From NCBI GenBank assembly GCA_030618965.1, contig JAUXCJ010000132.1, forward strand, positions 1 to 5,313: a stretch of DNA of 5,313 nt, read 5' to 3'. The stretch comes from Thiomargarita sp. (GTDB lineage Bacteria; Pseudomonadota; Gammaproteobacteria; Beggiatoales; Beggiatoaceae). This document shows positions 1 to 5,313 of the stretch, piece after piece; positions within the stretch are counted from its first letter, which is position 1, and every line of letters starts with the position of its first letter. The notes under the pieces were generated by a model. The model made no database searches, was not told the origin of the DNA, and saw only the letters and a list, made by a program, of their open reading frames with translations. The position numbers and the translations under genes are program-made.

Positions 1-833
1 AATAAATCACGTTGCACACCTTCACGCGACACATCTGCACCACTGGTTTCAGAACGATTTGTCACTTTGTCAATTTCATCTAAGAACACAATACCGGTTT
101 GTTCTACACGTTCAACCACTTGTGCCTTCAACTCGTCTTCATTAACCAATCTCGCCGCTTCTTCTTCATGTAGCAGTTTTATCGCGTCTTTAATATATAA
201 TTTGCGGTTTTTGCTGTGAGTACCTGCCATATTTTGAAACATGCTCTGTAATTGGCTTGTCATTTCCTCCATACCAGGAGGTGCCATAATTTCTACGCCC
301 ATACGACTTTCATTCACATCAATTTCAATTTGCTTATCATCCAGTTTACCTTCACGCAACATTTTTCTAAATTTTTGCCGCGTTGATGATTGCCTTTCCG
401 CTTCTTCAACATCTCGCGCTGGTGGTAGCAAGGCATCCAATATCCGCTCTTCAGCGGCATCCATTGCCTTATTTTGAACTTGGTTCATTGCATCTTCACG
501 GCTCATTTTGAAAGCCATATCAACCAAGTCTCGGATAATCGACTCGACATCACGTCCAACATAACCGACTTCAGTGAATTTAGTCGCTTCTACTTTAATA
601 AAAGGCGCGTTGGCTAATTTAGCTAAGCGTCGGGCTATTTCAGTTTTTCCCACGCCAGTTGGCCCAATCATTAAAATGTTTTTTGGGGTAATTTCATTGC
701 GTAAAACTGGCTCAATTTGCATACGCCGCCAACGATTACGCAGCGCAATGGCAACAGCCCGTTTAGCCGCATCTTGTCCAATAATATGTTTGTCTAATTC
801 ACTGACAATTTCTTTAGGTGTCATTTCACTCAT
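1..833 (-). CDS. hslU: HslU (ClpY), AAA+ ATPase subunit of the HslUV protease, 3' part cut by the window edge
   Basis: HslU is the cytoplasmic hexameric AAA+ unfoldase that feeds substrates into the HslV peptidase. The first 277 codons are present; E. coli HslU has about 443 residues, so the rest of the AAA+ module and the C-terminal tail that docks into HslV lie beyond base 1. The protein starts [20 protein letters not shown], the usual family N-terminus. It carries Walker A GPTGVGKT at residues 57-64, the GYVGRDVE pore motif just after residue 85, a long insertion (I) domain in the middle, and Walker B VFLDEID at 249-255, followed by [14 protein letters not shown]. The ATG at 833-831 is preferred over the ATG three codons later because the MSEMTP start is conserved. 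No clear Shine-Dalgarno sequence precedes it, and only 11 bp separate it from hslV, which suggests translational coupling. The frame is open throughout with no sign of decay. Confidence 0.97.
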   Translation of the reverse strand, partial: MSEMTPKEIVSELDKHIIGQDAAKRAVAIALRNRWRRMQIEPVLRNEITPKNILMIGPTGVGKTEIARRLAKLANAPFIKVEATKFTEVGYVGRDVESIIRDLVDMAFKMSREDAMNQVQNKAMDAAEERILDALLPPARDVEEAERQSSTRQKFRKMLREGKLDDKQIEIDVNESRMGVEIMAPPGMEEMTSQLQSMFQNMAGTHSKNRKLYIKDAIKLLHEEEAARLVNEDELKAQVVERVEQTGIVFLDEIDKVTNRSETSGADVSREGVQRDL

Positions 834-844
834 ATTTAAGTCGG

Positions 845-1387
845 TTATTCTGTTGTTAAACTTTCAATAGTCAAATTATGATTGGTATAAATACAAATGT
901 CGGCGGCAATATGTAATGCCTTTTCGACAATATCATTAGCACTTAAGCTGGTATTGTTGAGTAAAGCCCGTGCCGCAGCCTGTGCATAAGGGCCACCAGA
1001 GCCTATCGCCATCAAACTTTCCTCTGGCTCTATCACATCTCCAGTACCTGAAATAATCAAGGAGACGGTTTTATCTGCCACCGTTAGTAGTGCCTCTAAT
1101 CGGCGTAACATACGATCAGTACGCCAATCTTTAGCCAGTTCAACCGCAGCTCGGGTTAAATGTCCTTGATGTTTTTCAAGTTTACCCTCAAAACGCTCAA
1201 ATAGGGTAAAAGCATCAGCCGTACTTCCCGCAAAGCCAGCAATAACTTTATTATGATACAATCGCCGCACTTTGCGAGCGTTATGTTTCATAACAGTATT
1301 ACCCATAGAGACTTGTCCATCACCACCTATCACGACTTCACCGTCACGGCGCACTGATAAAATGGTGGTACCTCGAATTTGTTCCAC
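845..1387 (-). CDS. hslV: HslV (ClpQ), threonine peptidase subunit of the HslUV protease
   Basis: HslV forms the dodecameric proteolytic core of the cytoplasmic HslUV protease, a simple relative of the proteasome beta subunit that uses an N-terminal threonine nucleophile. The 180-residue product begins [14 protein letters not shown]. Self-cleavage after Gly6 would expose Thr7 as the catalytic residue. The other expected active-site residues are present: Asp23 and Lys39 (Asp17 and Lys33 in mature numbering), plus the conserved blocks [50 protein letters not shown] and ICIYTN. The start codon is GTG (bases 1387-1385). It is supported by an AAGGAA ribosome site 8 bases upstream, and the next in-frame ATG lies past the catalytic threonine. 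hslU follows after 11 bp in the same operon. Length is normal for the family. Confidence 0.98.
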   Translation of the reverse strand: MEQIRGTTILSVRRDGEVVIGGDGQVSMGNTVMKHNARKVRRLYHNKVIAGFAGSTADAFTLFERFEGKLEKHQGHLTRAAVELAKDWRTDRMLRRLEALLTVADKTVSLIISGTGDVIEPEESLMAIGSGGPYAQAAARALLNNTSLSANDIVEKALHIAADICIYTNHNLTIESLTTE

Positions 1388-1395
1388 AACAAAAA

Positions 1396-1401
1396 TTCCT
1401 T
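1396..1401 (-). promoter_or_regulatory. Ribosome binding site of hslV, deciding its GTG start
   Basis: On the minus strand the sequence reads AAGGAA, then 8 bases, then GTG. This spacing is good and supports the GTG at 1387 as the true start. It keeps the six-residue propeptide in front of the catalytic threonine. Confidence 0.75.
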
Positions 1402-1440
1402 ATTAAAAATAACAGATTATATTTTATATAGCCCCACACA

Positions 1441-1477
1441 GATTATACACAATTTGCAGTGCTTATTGTGAATAATC
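1441..1477. repeat. 37-bp near-palindrome in the divergent promoter region, possible operator
   Basis: The left arm GATTATACACAAT (1441-1453) and the right arm ATTGTGAATAATC (1465-1477) are reverse complements except for one base (1447 against 1471). The 11-base centre contains GCAGTGC (1456-1462), which continues the same symmetry around base 1459. Overall only positions 1447/1471, 1454/1464 and 1455/1463 fail to pair. The dyad covers the TATAAT of the hslV promoter candidate and lies about 85 bases before the lipoprotein gene. The form suits a binding site for a dimeric or tetrameric regulator; there is no T-tract, so a terminator is unlikely. The regulator is unknown. Confidence 0.6.
1442..1472 (-). 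promoter_or_regulatory. Candidate vegetative-type promoter of hslVU
   Basis: The minus strand holds a perfect TATAAT at 1447-1442. A TTCACA (five of six matches to TTGACA) lies at 1472-1467, but the 19-base spacer is longer than ideal. Transcription would begin around 1435 and give a leader of about 50 bases. A second TATAAT at 1421-1416 has no convincing -35 partner. No sigma-32 consensus pair (CTTGAA and CCCCATNT) was found, although hslVU is a heat-shock operon in E. coli. The assignment rests on consensus matching only. Confidence 0.4.
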
Positions 1478-1489
1478 AAGGTGAGTAGC

Positions 1490-1518
1490 TTGTTAATCTT
1501 GCTTTTTGAGTATATTTT
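1490..1518 (+). promoter_or_regulatory. Weak candidate promoter of the rightward three-gene operon
   Basis: TTGTTA (1490-1495) and TATTTT (1513-1518) are separated by 17 bases, each matching the vegetative consensus at four of six positions. A competing pair, TTGCTT (1499-1504) and TACATT (1522-1527), also has 17-base spacing. The region is AT-rich, so chance matches are likely. A promoter is expected here because the upstream gene is divergent, but the exact boxes are uncertain. Confidence 0.2.
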
Positions 1519-1562
1519 GTCTACATTGCGTATTTATTTAAATAAAAGGTACACAGTCAATT

Positions 1563-2033
1563 ATGTACAAATTCTTTTATATCTTAATATTTATTAGTGT
1601 ATTAAGTTCCTGTACGATTCTCAATCTCAATTCTATGATGAAACCAGAGCCGCCAAAAATCAGTGTGGAGACTTTAGAAGTCGTTAAAACAGGTTGGCAA
1701 GAACAACATTTTAAGCTCAGATTGCGTGTCAAAAATCCCAATTCCTTCCCACTGTCTTTTGCGAGTATGAACTTTAAGCTCTATCTCAATAATAAACAGT
1801 TCACCACTGGTGAGAGCAAGCCAAATATGACGCTGCCTGCTTTTGGGGAACAGTGTTTAGCAATCAACATTGTCAGTAACTTAAGCGATATTTTTTATGG
1901 ATTTAAAGGTTTGAAAAAAACCTTCAAGGAACGTCAGTTAAATTATCGGATTGTAGGCAACGTTACTATTTGGAAAGGAACGCCTCAAATTCCCTTTGAA
2001 CATAGAGGTGAAGTGCCTGTAAAAGGATTCTAA
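1563..2033 (+). CDS. LEA type 2 (WHy-like) domain lipoprotein
   Basis: This is a predicted lipoprotein of 156 residues. Residues 1-16 form a hydrophobic signal peptide ending in a lipobox (L14-S-S-C17), so Cys17 should be lipidated after signal peptidase II cleavage. The +2 residue is Thr rather than Asp, which in gammaproteobacteria favours outer-membrane sorting. The mature part (about 140 residues) resembles the LEA type 2 / WHy beta-sandwich: PKISVETLEVV, then LRLRVKNPNSFPLSF with the characteristic NPN, then the LYLNNKQFTTGES strand pair, and a closing IPFEHRGEVPVKGF. In plants this fold is linked to desiccation and stress responses; the role of bacterial lipoprotein forms is not established. 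The ATG follows an AAAAGG that is 13 bases away, a rather long spacing. The HIT gene starts 1 bp after the stop codon, so the two are probably cotranscribed. Confidence 0.82.
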   Translation: MYKFFYILIFISVLSSCTILNLNSMMKPEPPKISVETLEVVKTGWQEQHFKLRLRVKNPNSFPLSFASMNFKLYLNNKQFTTGESKPNMTLPAFGEQCLAINIVSNLSDIFYGFKGLKKTFKERQLNYRIVGNVTIWKGTPQIPFEHRGEVPVKGF

Positions 2034-2034
2034 T

Positions 2035-2433
2035 ATGATCAGTGCTTTAAACTGTCCTTTTTGTCATATTGACGATCAACAGATTATTTTTCAGGATGAG
2101 TTAGTCATGAGTTTTAGAGATGGTTTTCCAATTTCACGAGGACACAGCTTAATTATCCCCAAACGCCATATCCCCTCTTTCTTTGAACTGACTGAACAGG
2201 AGCATAAGTCGTTATTATATGCTTTGCGTATTATTAAAAATGATCTAGATAAAGAGCTTACGCCAAATGGTTATAATATTGGTATCAATGACGGTTTAGC
2301 GGCGGGGCAGACAGTTATGCACTTGCATATTCATATGATCCCTCGTTACACTGGCGATTGTACTGATCCTCGCGGTGGTGTGCGCTGGATTTTTCCAGAA
2401 AAAGCGGCCTATTGGTTAGATAATTCAACCTGA
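2035..2433 (+). CDS. HIT family nucleotide hydrolase, zinc-binding type
   Basis: HIT proteins hydrolyse or transfer nucleotidyl groups, for example splitting Ap4A-like dinucleotides or AMP conjugates; this member's own substrate is not known. The 132-residue protein carries the histidine triad H96-L-H98-I-H100-M-I followed by PRY, with His98 as the expected nucleophile that forms the nucleotidyl intermediate. The preceding N-x-G-x-x-x-G-x-x-A-G-Q-type block (residues 78-92) is intact. Cys7 and Cys10 (CPFC), His45 in PKRHI and His96 match the structural zinc ligands of bacterial HIT proteins. After the triad it has an extension DPRGGVRWIFPEKAAYW (111-127), typical of one HIT subgroup as far as memory serves. 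It is a cytoplasmic protein with no signal peptide. AAAGGA, 7 bases before the ATG, lies inside the end of the lipoprotein gene. The DGQHR gene follows after 17 bp. Confidence 0.93.
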   Translation: MISALNCPFCHIDDQQIIFQDELVMSFRDGFPISRGHSLIIPKRHIPSFFELTEQEHKSLLYALRIIKNDLDKELTPNGYNIGINDGLAAGQTVMHLHIHMIPRYTGDCTDPRGGVRWIFPEKAAYWLDNST

Positions 2434-2450
2434 AAAAAAGGAAATTTTTT

Positions 2451-4538
2451 ATGTCATTGGAAAGTTTTGGCGAAGAACAAATTTACAATTTTGAGCGCGT
2501 CGGCAGCTTTGGTCGATTTTATAGCGGTGACTCGTTTCCTATTGAATATATTATGACAAGTTTTTCATCAGCGGAATTGTCCGAACTCACCTTTGCCAGA
2601 GATATTCGCCCCGATGAAATTGACTTTGAACTGCTGATGCAACGCGATATTGATGAAGAGCGTGTGCGTCTTGAAATGGCACCTTATTTGAATCCCAGTC
2701 CTGATAAATTCACATTAGCTGAAATCCGATCCCGATCCGTTTTTTTTCCGCCCCTACTCGCCGCCATTATACCCACCAAAGGCAAAGTGATGGAGACTTA
2801 TTATACTGATGAACAATGTGAGATTGCTGCTGATAATAATACCAATAAAGAACAGGTTATCAGAGAATGGCCCGGTTTATTTAAATTAACCTATTTTTTA
2901 AGCAATCGCCCACATGCTTACCAACTTGAGATGACGGCTGAAGAGGATTCTACAATTGGGGTACAACGTGAACCGGTTAAACTTGATATCCGTGTTGCTA
3001 AAGGCAATCAATATGGTGCAAAACTGGTTATCATTGATGGGCAACATCGTCTTTTCACACTGAAACAAGTTTATGAAAAATATCCCAACTTACTTGAAAA
3101 TTTAGGCGTACCCGTTTGTATTCTATTTGCACCCAATGCCACTGCTCAAAAAAACCAAGAATATGCGCCCTATAGAGTGCCCACTGTGCCAGAAGTTTTT
3201 CGCCATCTATTTGTAGATGTTAATAATACAGCTAAACAAGTCGGTGGGCATTTCAATATTTTACTATCTGATGACAGCATTGGCAGCATCGTTTGCCGTA
3301 AATTTTGTCATCATATACTTAATCAGCGAGGCACTGAGGGATTAGCCGTGCTGGAGTGGAATACCAAAACTAAGAGTGAAGCCGCAAAAATCACGCGATC
3401 TTATTCTAGTACCAGTATCGGTATTATTGATAAAGCCTTAGAAAGTAGCTTTGGAAATAGAAAATTACTACTTAAATACATTTTAAAACTGGATGAGGTG
3501 CATAACGCGCTTTACCCAAATGGCGATGATAATGAAGAAATAACGCTTGATTATCCTATTGTTCAATGGAATAAATTTTCTCTGAGCCAGAAAAATATCC
3601 TTGAAACACAAGTAACAAAATACCTGATTCCCTGCCTTGAGCTGATTTTTTTCAACACCCATGAATTTGCTACAAGCTTTGATATTTTTCGTAATGAATT
3701 AAATAATTTAAAAAAACTTGCTGATAGCGATCAACCAGATGCCCTAGAAGCGCGGCAAACACTCAATCAAATACTTGATTATATGCCGATTGGCGAGGGC
3801 AAAAGCTTTGAAAGTGCGCGTTTAGTTTACCGTAATTTTGAGTCAAAAGTTAAAAAGGAAAAAGAGGAGCATATCATCCAATATGCACTTTTCCAAAAAG
3901 CATTATTTGATGCTTGGGCGCAGCTATTAGATATTGGGCGTACTTATGTAGAAGACCCACGCGAGCTAACAAAAGGCTTTGTGAAATTATTAGACTTGGC
4001 ACTTGCTGAAAGCGGCCAATTTTTTGTTTTTGAGCAATTATACATGCAACATACTGTTTTTAATGGAACTAAAATCATAGTTCGACAAGAAACGCGAAAA
4101 ATTCTGGCGCAATTACTGATAGCACATTTAGCCAATCCATTCAATACGAAACAAGTTTGTAGCGAAATGGGAGTCTCTGACAATACTTTTCAAAAATTAC
4201 TGAAAAAGCTGCATGAAAAGGGAGTAGCTGCACAAAGGGAATTTCCCAAATACTATGAAATCGCCCGTCAGAAAACTTTTAAGGCTAATTATCGGGTTTA
4301 TTTATCCATTGATGGCAAAGAACGGGCAGAATTAGGAGAGGCTGAAGAAGAGCAGAAATTTCAGCGTCGAGAGTTCAAGGAAGGCAAACGAACGAAAATT
4401 GAAGTCTCAGATAGGTTTGATATGCTAGTCAATAAACATGTTAAATCAGATGTTGATTTAGCAATAAAAGCACTAGAAAATAGCTTATTTGAAAATGACG
4501 CGGTAATTTTAGAACGTGCGGGTAAATATAGAGTTTAA
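2451..4538 (+). CDS. DGQHR domain protein, DndB/ParB-like group, with HTH-like C-terminal region
   Basis: The 695-residue cytoplasmic protein contains the defining DGQHR motif at 196-200 within KLVIIDGQHRLFTLKQV, and the usual downstream block FVDVNNTAKQV at 254-264. The N-terminal part (about 45-108) with DIDEERVRLEMAPYL and a FFPPLLAAIIP strand also fits this family. The family includes DndB, a regulator of DNA phosphorothioation genes, and related proteins of DNA modification islands; the fold is ParB-like. Residues about 380-480 are helical, with a charged stretch near 465-474. Residues 565-592 (NTKQVCSEMGVSDNTFQKLL and following) look like a winged helix-turn-helix, so DNA binding is likely; the last 60 residues are highly charged. 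An AAGGAAA 7-8 bases before the ATG gives a strong start. It is the last gene of the likely operon and is followed by a terminator. No dnd, dpd or restriction genes are visible, so its role is open: regulator, NTPase or defence component. Confidence 0.83.
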   Translation: MSLESFGEEQIYNFERVGSFGRFYSGDSFPIEYIMTSFSSAELSELTFARDIRPDEIDFELLMQRDIDEERVRLEMAPYLNPSPDKFTLAEIRSRSVFFPPLLAAIIPTKGKVMETYYTDEQCEIAADNNTNKEQVIREWPGLFKLTYFLSNRPHAYQLEMTAEEDSTIGVQREPVKLDIRVAKGNQYGAKLVIIDGQHRLFTLKQVYEKYPNLLENLGVPVCILFAPNATAQKNQEYAPYRVPTVPEVFRHLFVDVNNTAKQVGGHFNILLSDDSIGSIVCRKFCHHILNQRGTEGLAVLEWNTKTKSEAAKITRSYSSTSIGIIDKALESSFGNRKLLLKYILKLDEVHNALYPNGDDNEEITLDYPIVQWNKFSLSQKNILETQVTKYLIPCLELIFFNTHEFATSFDIFRNELNNLKKLADSDQPDALEARQTLNQILDYMPIGEGKSFESARLVYRNFESKVKKEKEEHIIQYALFQKALFDAWAQLLDIGRTYVEDPRELTKGFVKLLDLALAESGQFFVFEQLYMQHTVFNGTKIIVRQETRKILAQLLIAHLANPFNTKQVCSEMGVSDNTFQKLLKKLHEKGVAAQREFPKYYEIARQKTFKANYRVYLSIDGKERAELGEAEEEQKFQRREFKEGKRTKIEVSDRFDMLVNKHVKSDVDLAIKALENSLFENDAVILERAGKYRV

Positions 4539-4553
4539 GGATTAATAGACAAT

Positions 4554-4594
4554 AAAAAAACCGACAGGTACTTATTCATACACCGTCGGTTTTT
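4554..4594. terminator. Bidirectional intrinsic terminator between convergent genes
   Basis: The stem is ACCGAC (4560-4565) against GTCGGT (4585-4590), and continues inward as GGT (4567-4569) with ACC (4582-4584) past a bulged A. It is flanked by seven A on the left (4554-4560) and five T on the right (4590-4594), which extend the pairing. The hairpin thus has a U-tract on either strand. It lies 16 bases after the DGQHR stop and 60 bases after the polysaccharide export stop, as expected for a terminator shared by two convergent transcripts. Confidence 0.9.
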
Positions 4595-4653
4595 AATTTC
4601 AAATTAATTAATTATCGAACAATGAATTACCATTTTTAGGTATTAAGAGTCAT

Positions 4654-5313
4654 TTAAAATAGACTTTCTTTAACCGTGATACTATCACCTGGTTTAACAC
4701 GGCTTTTAAGATAAACACGAATCTTTTTTTCCGTTTTATCCTTGCCACGGATAACATAAATTTTACTCCAACTAGGGGAGCCAAACTCACTAAATCCACC
4801 TGCCATTGATATTGCTTTCCTAACCGTCAAATCAAGAATATATTTATAATTCCCCGGGCTTTTAACTGCCCCACTCATAAAGAACTGTTTATACTTCTTG
4901 ACAATAATAATATCCCCAGGACCAACAAAACGGTAAAGCCTTACCTTTTTTTCAGTTGCGCTTTCATCACTGTCACGGATAATGTAAATTTCATCGGGTG
5001 AAGCTGTTTCTTTAAAGCCGCCTCCTAAAGTAATAGCTTTATTAACTGTCATACCGGGTTTAAAAGCGTAACCGCCGGGTTTTTTGACTTCTCCATTCAC
5101 AAATAACTGTCGATATTCTAATACTGTAACCGTAACTTTAGGATCTCTTAAATAACCATCTTTTAAACCCCTAGTAATCTGTTTTTCTGTTTGACTAACA
5201 CTAAAACCTGAAAGCTTCAATTCGCCTAACAAGGGATAAGAAATGTTACCTTTTTGATTCAAAGCTGTTTCTAGGCTAAGGTCTTCTTCACCAAAGACTT
5301 TAATACTAATCAC
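4654..5313 (-). CDS. Polysaccharide export protein, Wza-like with two SLBB domains, 5' end cut by the window edge
   Basis: Proteins of this family form or gate the outer-membrane channel through which capsule or exopolysaccharide leaves the cell. The visible 220 codons hold the end of a Poly_export domain (SIKVFGEEDLS at the start, to about residue 66 with DPKVTVTVLEY), then two SLBB domains in tandem. The first runs from QLFVNGEVKKPGGYAF near residue 69 to PGDIIIVKK. The second runs from QFFMSGAVKSPGNYKY near 143 to VKPGDSITVKESLF at the end. The GTG at the very edge (5313-5311) is most likely an internal valine of a GDVISIKVFGEEDLS-type segment, not a start. The signal peptide, lipobox and first strands should therefore lie to the right. 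The protein stops directly after the second SLBB domain, without the C-terminal membrane helix of E. coli Wza, so it is a short-form exporter. Partner genes would be beyond the window. Confidence 0.9.
   Translation of the reverse strand: MISIKVFGEEDLSLETALNQKGNISYPLLGELKLSGFSVSQTEKQITRGLKDGYLRDPKVTVTVLEYRQLFVNGEVKKPGGYAFKPGMTVNKAITLGGGFKETASPDEIYIIRDSDESATEKKVRLYRFVGPGDIIIVKKYKQFFMSGAVKSPGNYKYILDLTVRKAISMAGGFSEFGSPSWSKIYVIRGKDKTEKKIRVYLKSRVKPGDSITVKESLF

Noticed and set aside
241..477. Plus-strand open frame of 78 codons
   Set aside because: It lies wholly inside the conserved antisense hslU coding region, has no ribosome site and resembles no family; it is a shadow.
574..870. Plus-strand open frame of 98 codons
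   Set aside because: It overlaps the hslU N-terminal part, including the Walker A codons, and the end of hslV on the opposite strand; those genes explain the sequence.
1431..1480. Sigma-32 promoter made of CTTGAT (1480-1475, minus strand) or the GCCCCACA stretch at 1431-1438 on the plus strand
   Set aside because: The two elements are on opposite strands and neither has a partner at proper spacing.
3944..4183. Minus-strand open frame of 79 codons
   Set aside because: It lies inside the DGQHR gene with no promoter, ribosome site or recognisable domain.
2451..4538. A DNA phosphorothioation (dnd) system
   Set aside because: Only the DGQHR-type protein is present; no DndA, C, D, E or F/G/H-like gene is in the window, so naming it dndB is not supported.
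4628..4642. Second small hairpin, TACC with GGTA around a 7-base loop
   Set aside because: Only four pairs and no T-tract; expected by chance in AT-rich DNA.
5311..5313. GTG as the start codon of the polysaccharide export gene
   Set aside because: It sits exactly at the window edge and falls inside a conserved strand of the Poly_export domain, and the signal peptide is missing, so the gene is cut rather than beginning here.

Overview
The window looks like a chromosomal segment of an AT-rich gammaproteobacterium. The evidence is a proteobacterial-type hslV-hslU pair, an outer-membrane-type lipoprotein with an LEA type 2 domain, and a Wza-like polysaccharide export protein. Protein similarity by eye cannot settle the genus; AT-rich Methylococcales or Thiotrichales would fit, and this is inference only.

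Left part (1-1387, minus strand): the hslVU operon for the ATP-dependent HslUV (ClpYQ) protease. hslV is complete, starts with GTG, and encodes a six-residue propeptide ahead of the catalytic Thr. hslU follows after 11 bp and runs off the left edge, leaving its first 277 codons. Between hslV and the divergent rightward genes (1388-1562) lies a shared regulatory region. It holds a strong -10 box for hslV and a 37-bp near-palindrome centred on base 1459 that covers this -10 box.

Middle part (1563-4538, plus strand): three closely packed genes, probably one operon. They encode an LEA type 2 (WHy-like) lipoprotein, a zinc-type HIT family nucleotide hydrolase (1 bp after the lipoprotein gene), and a 695-residue DGQHR-motif protein of the DndB/ParB-like group with a helix-turn-helix-like C-terminal part (17 bp after the HIT gene). 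No dnd or dpd modification genes are visible, so the DGQHR protein is an orphan here. The HIT plus DGQHR pair is the part of the window least explained by known systems.

Right part (4539-5313): a strong stem-loop with A-tract and T-tract flanks, shaped to stop transcription from both sides, separates the DGQHR gene from a convergent, 5'-truncated gene for a polysaccharide export protein with two SLBB domains. That gene probably belongs to an exopolysaccharide cluster beyond the right edge. No RNA genes, CRISPR arrays, insertion sequences or integrase genes were seen.
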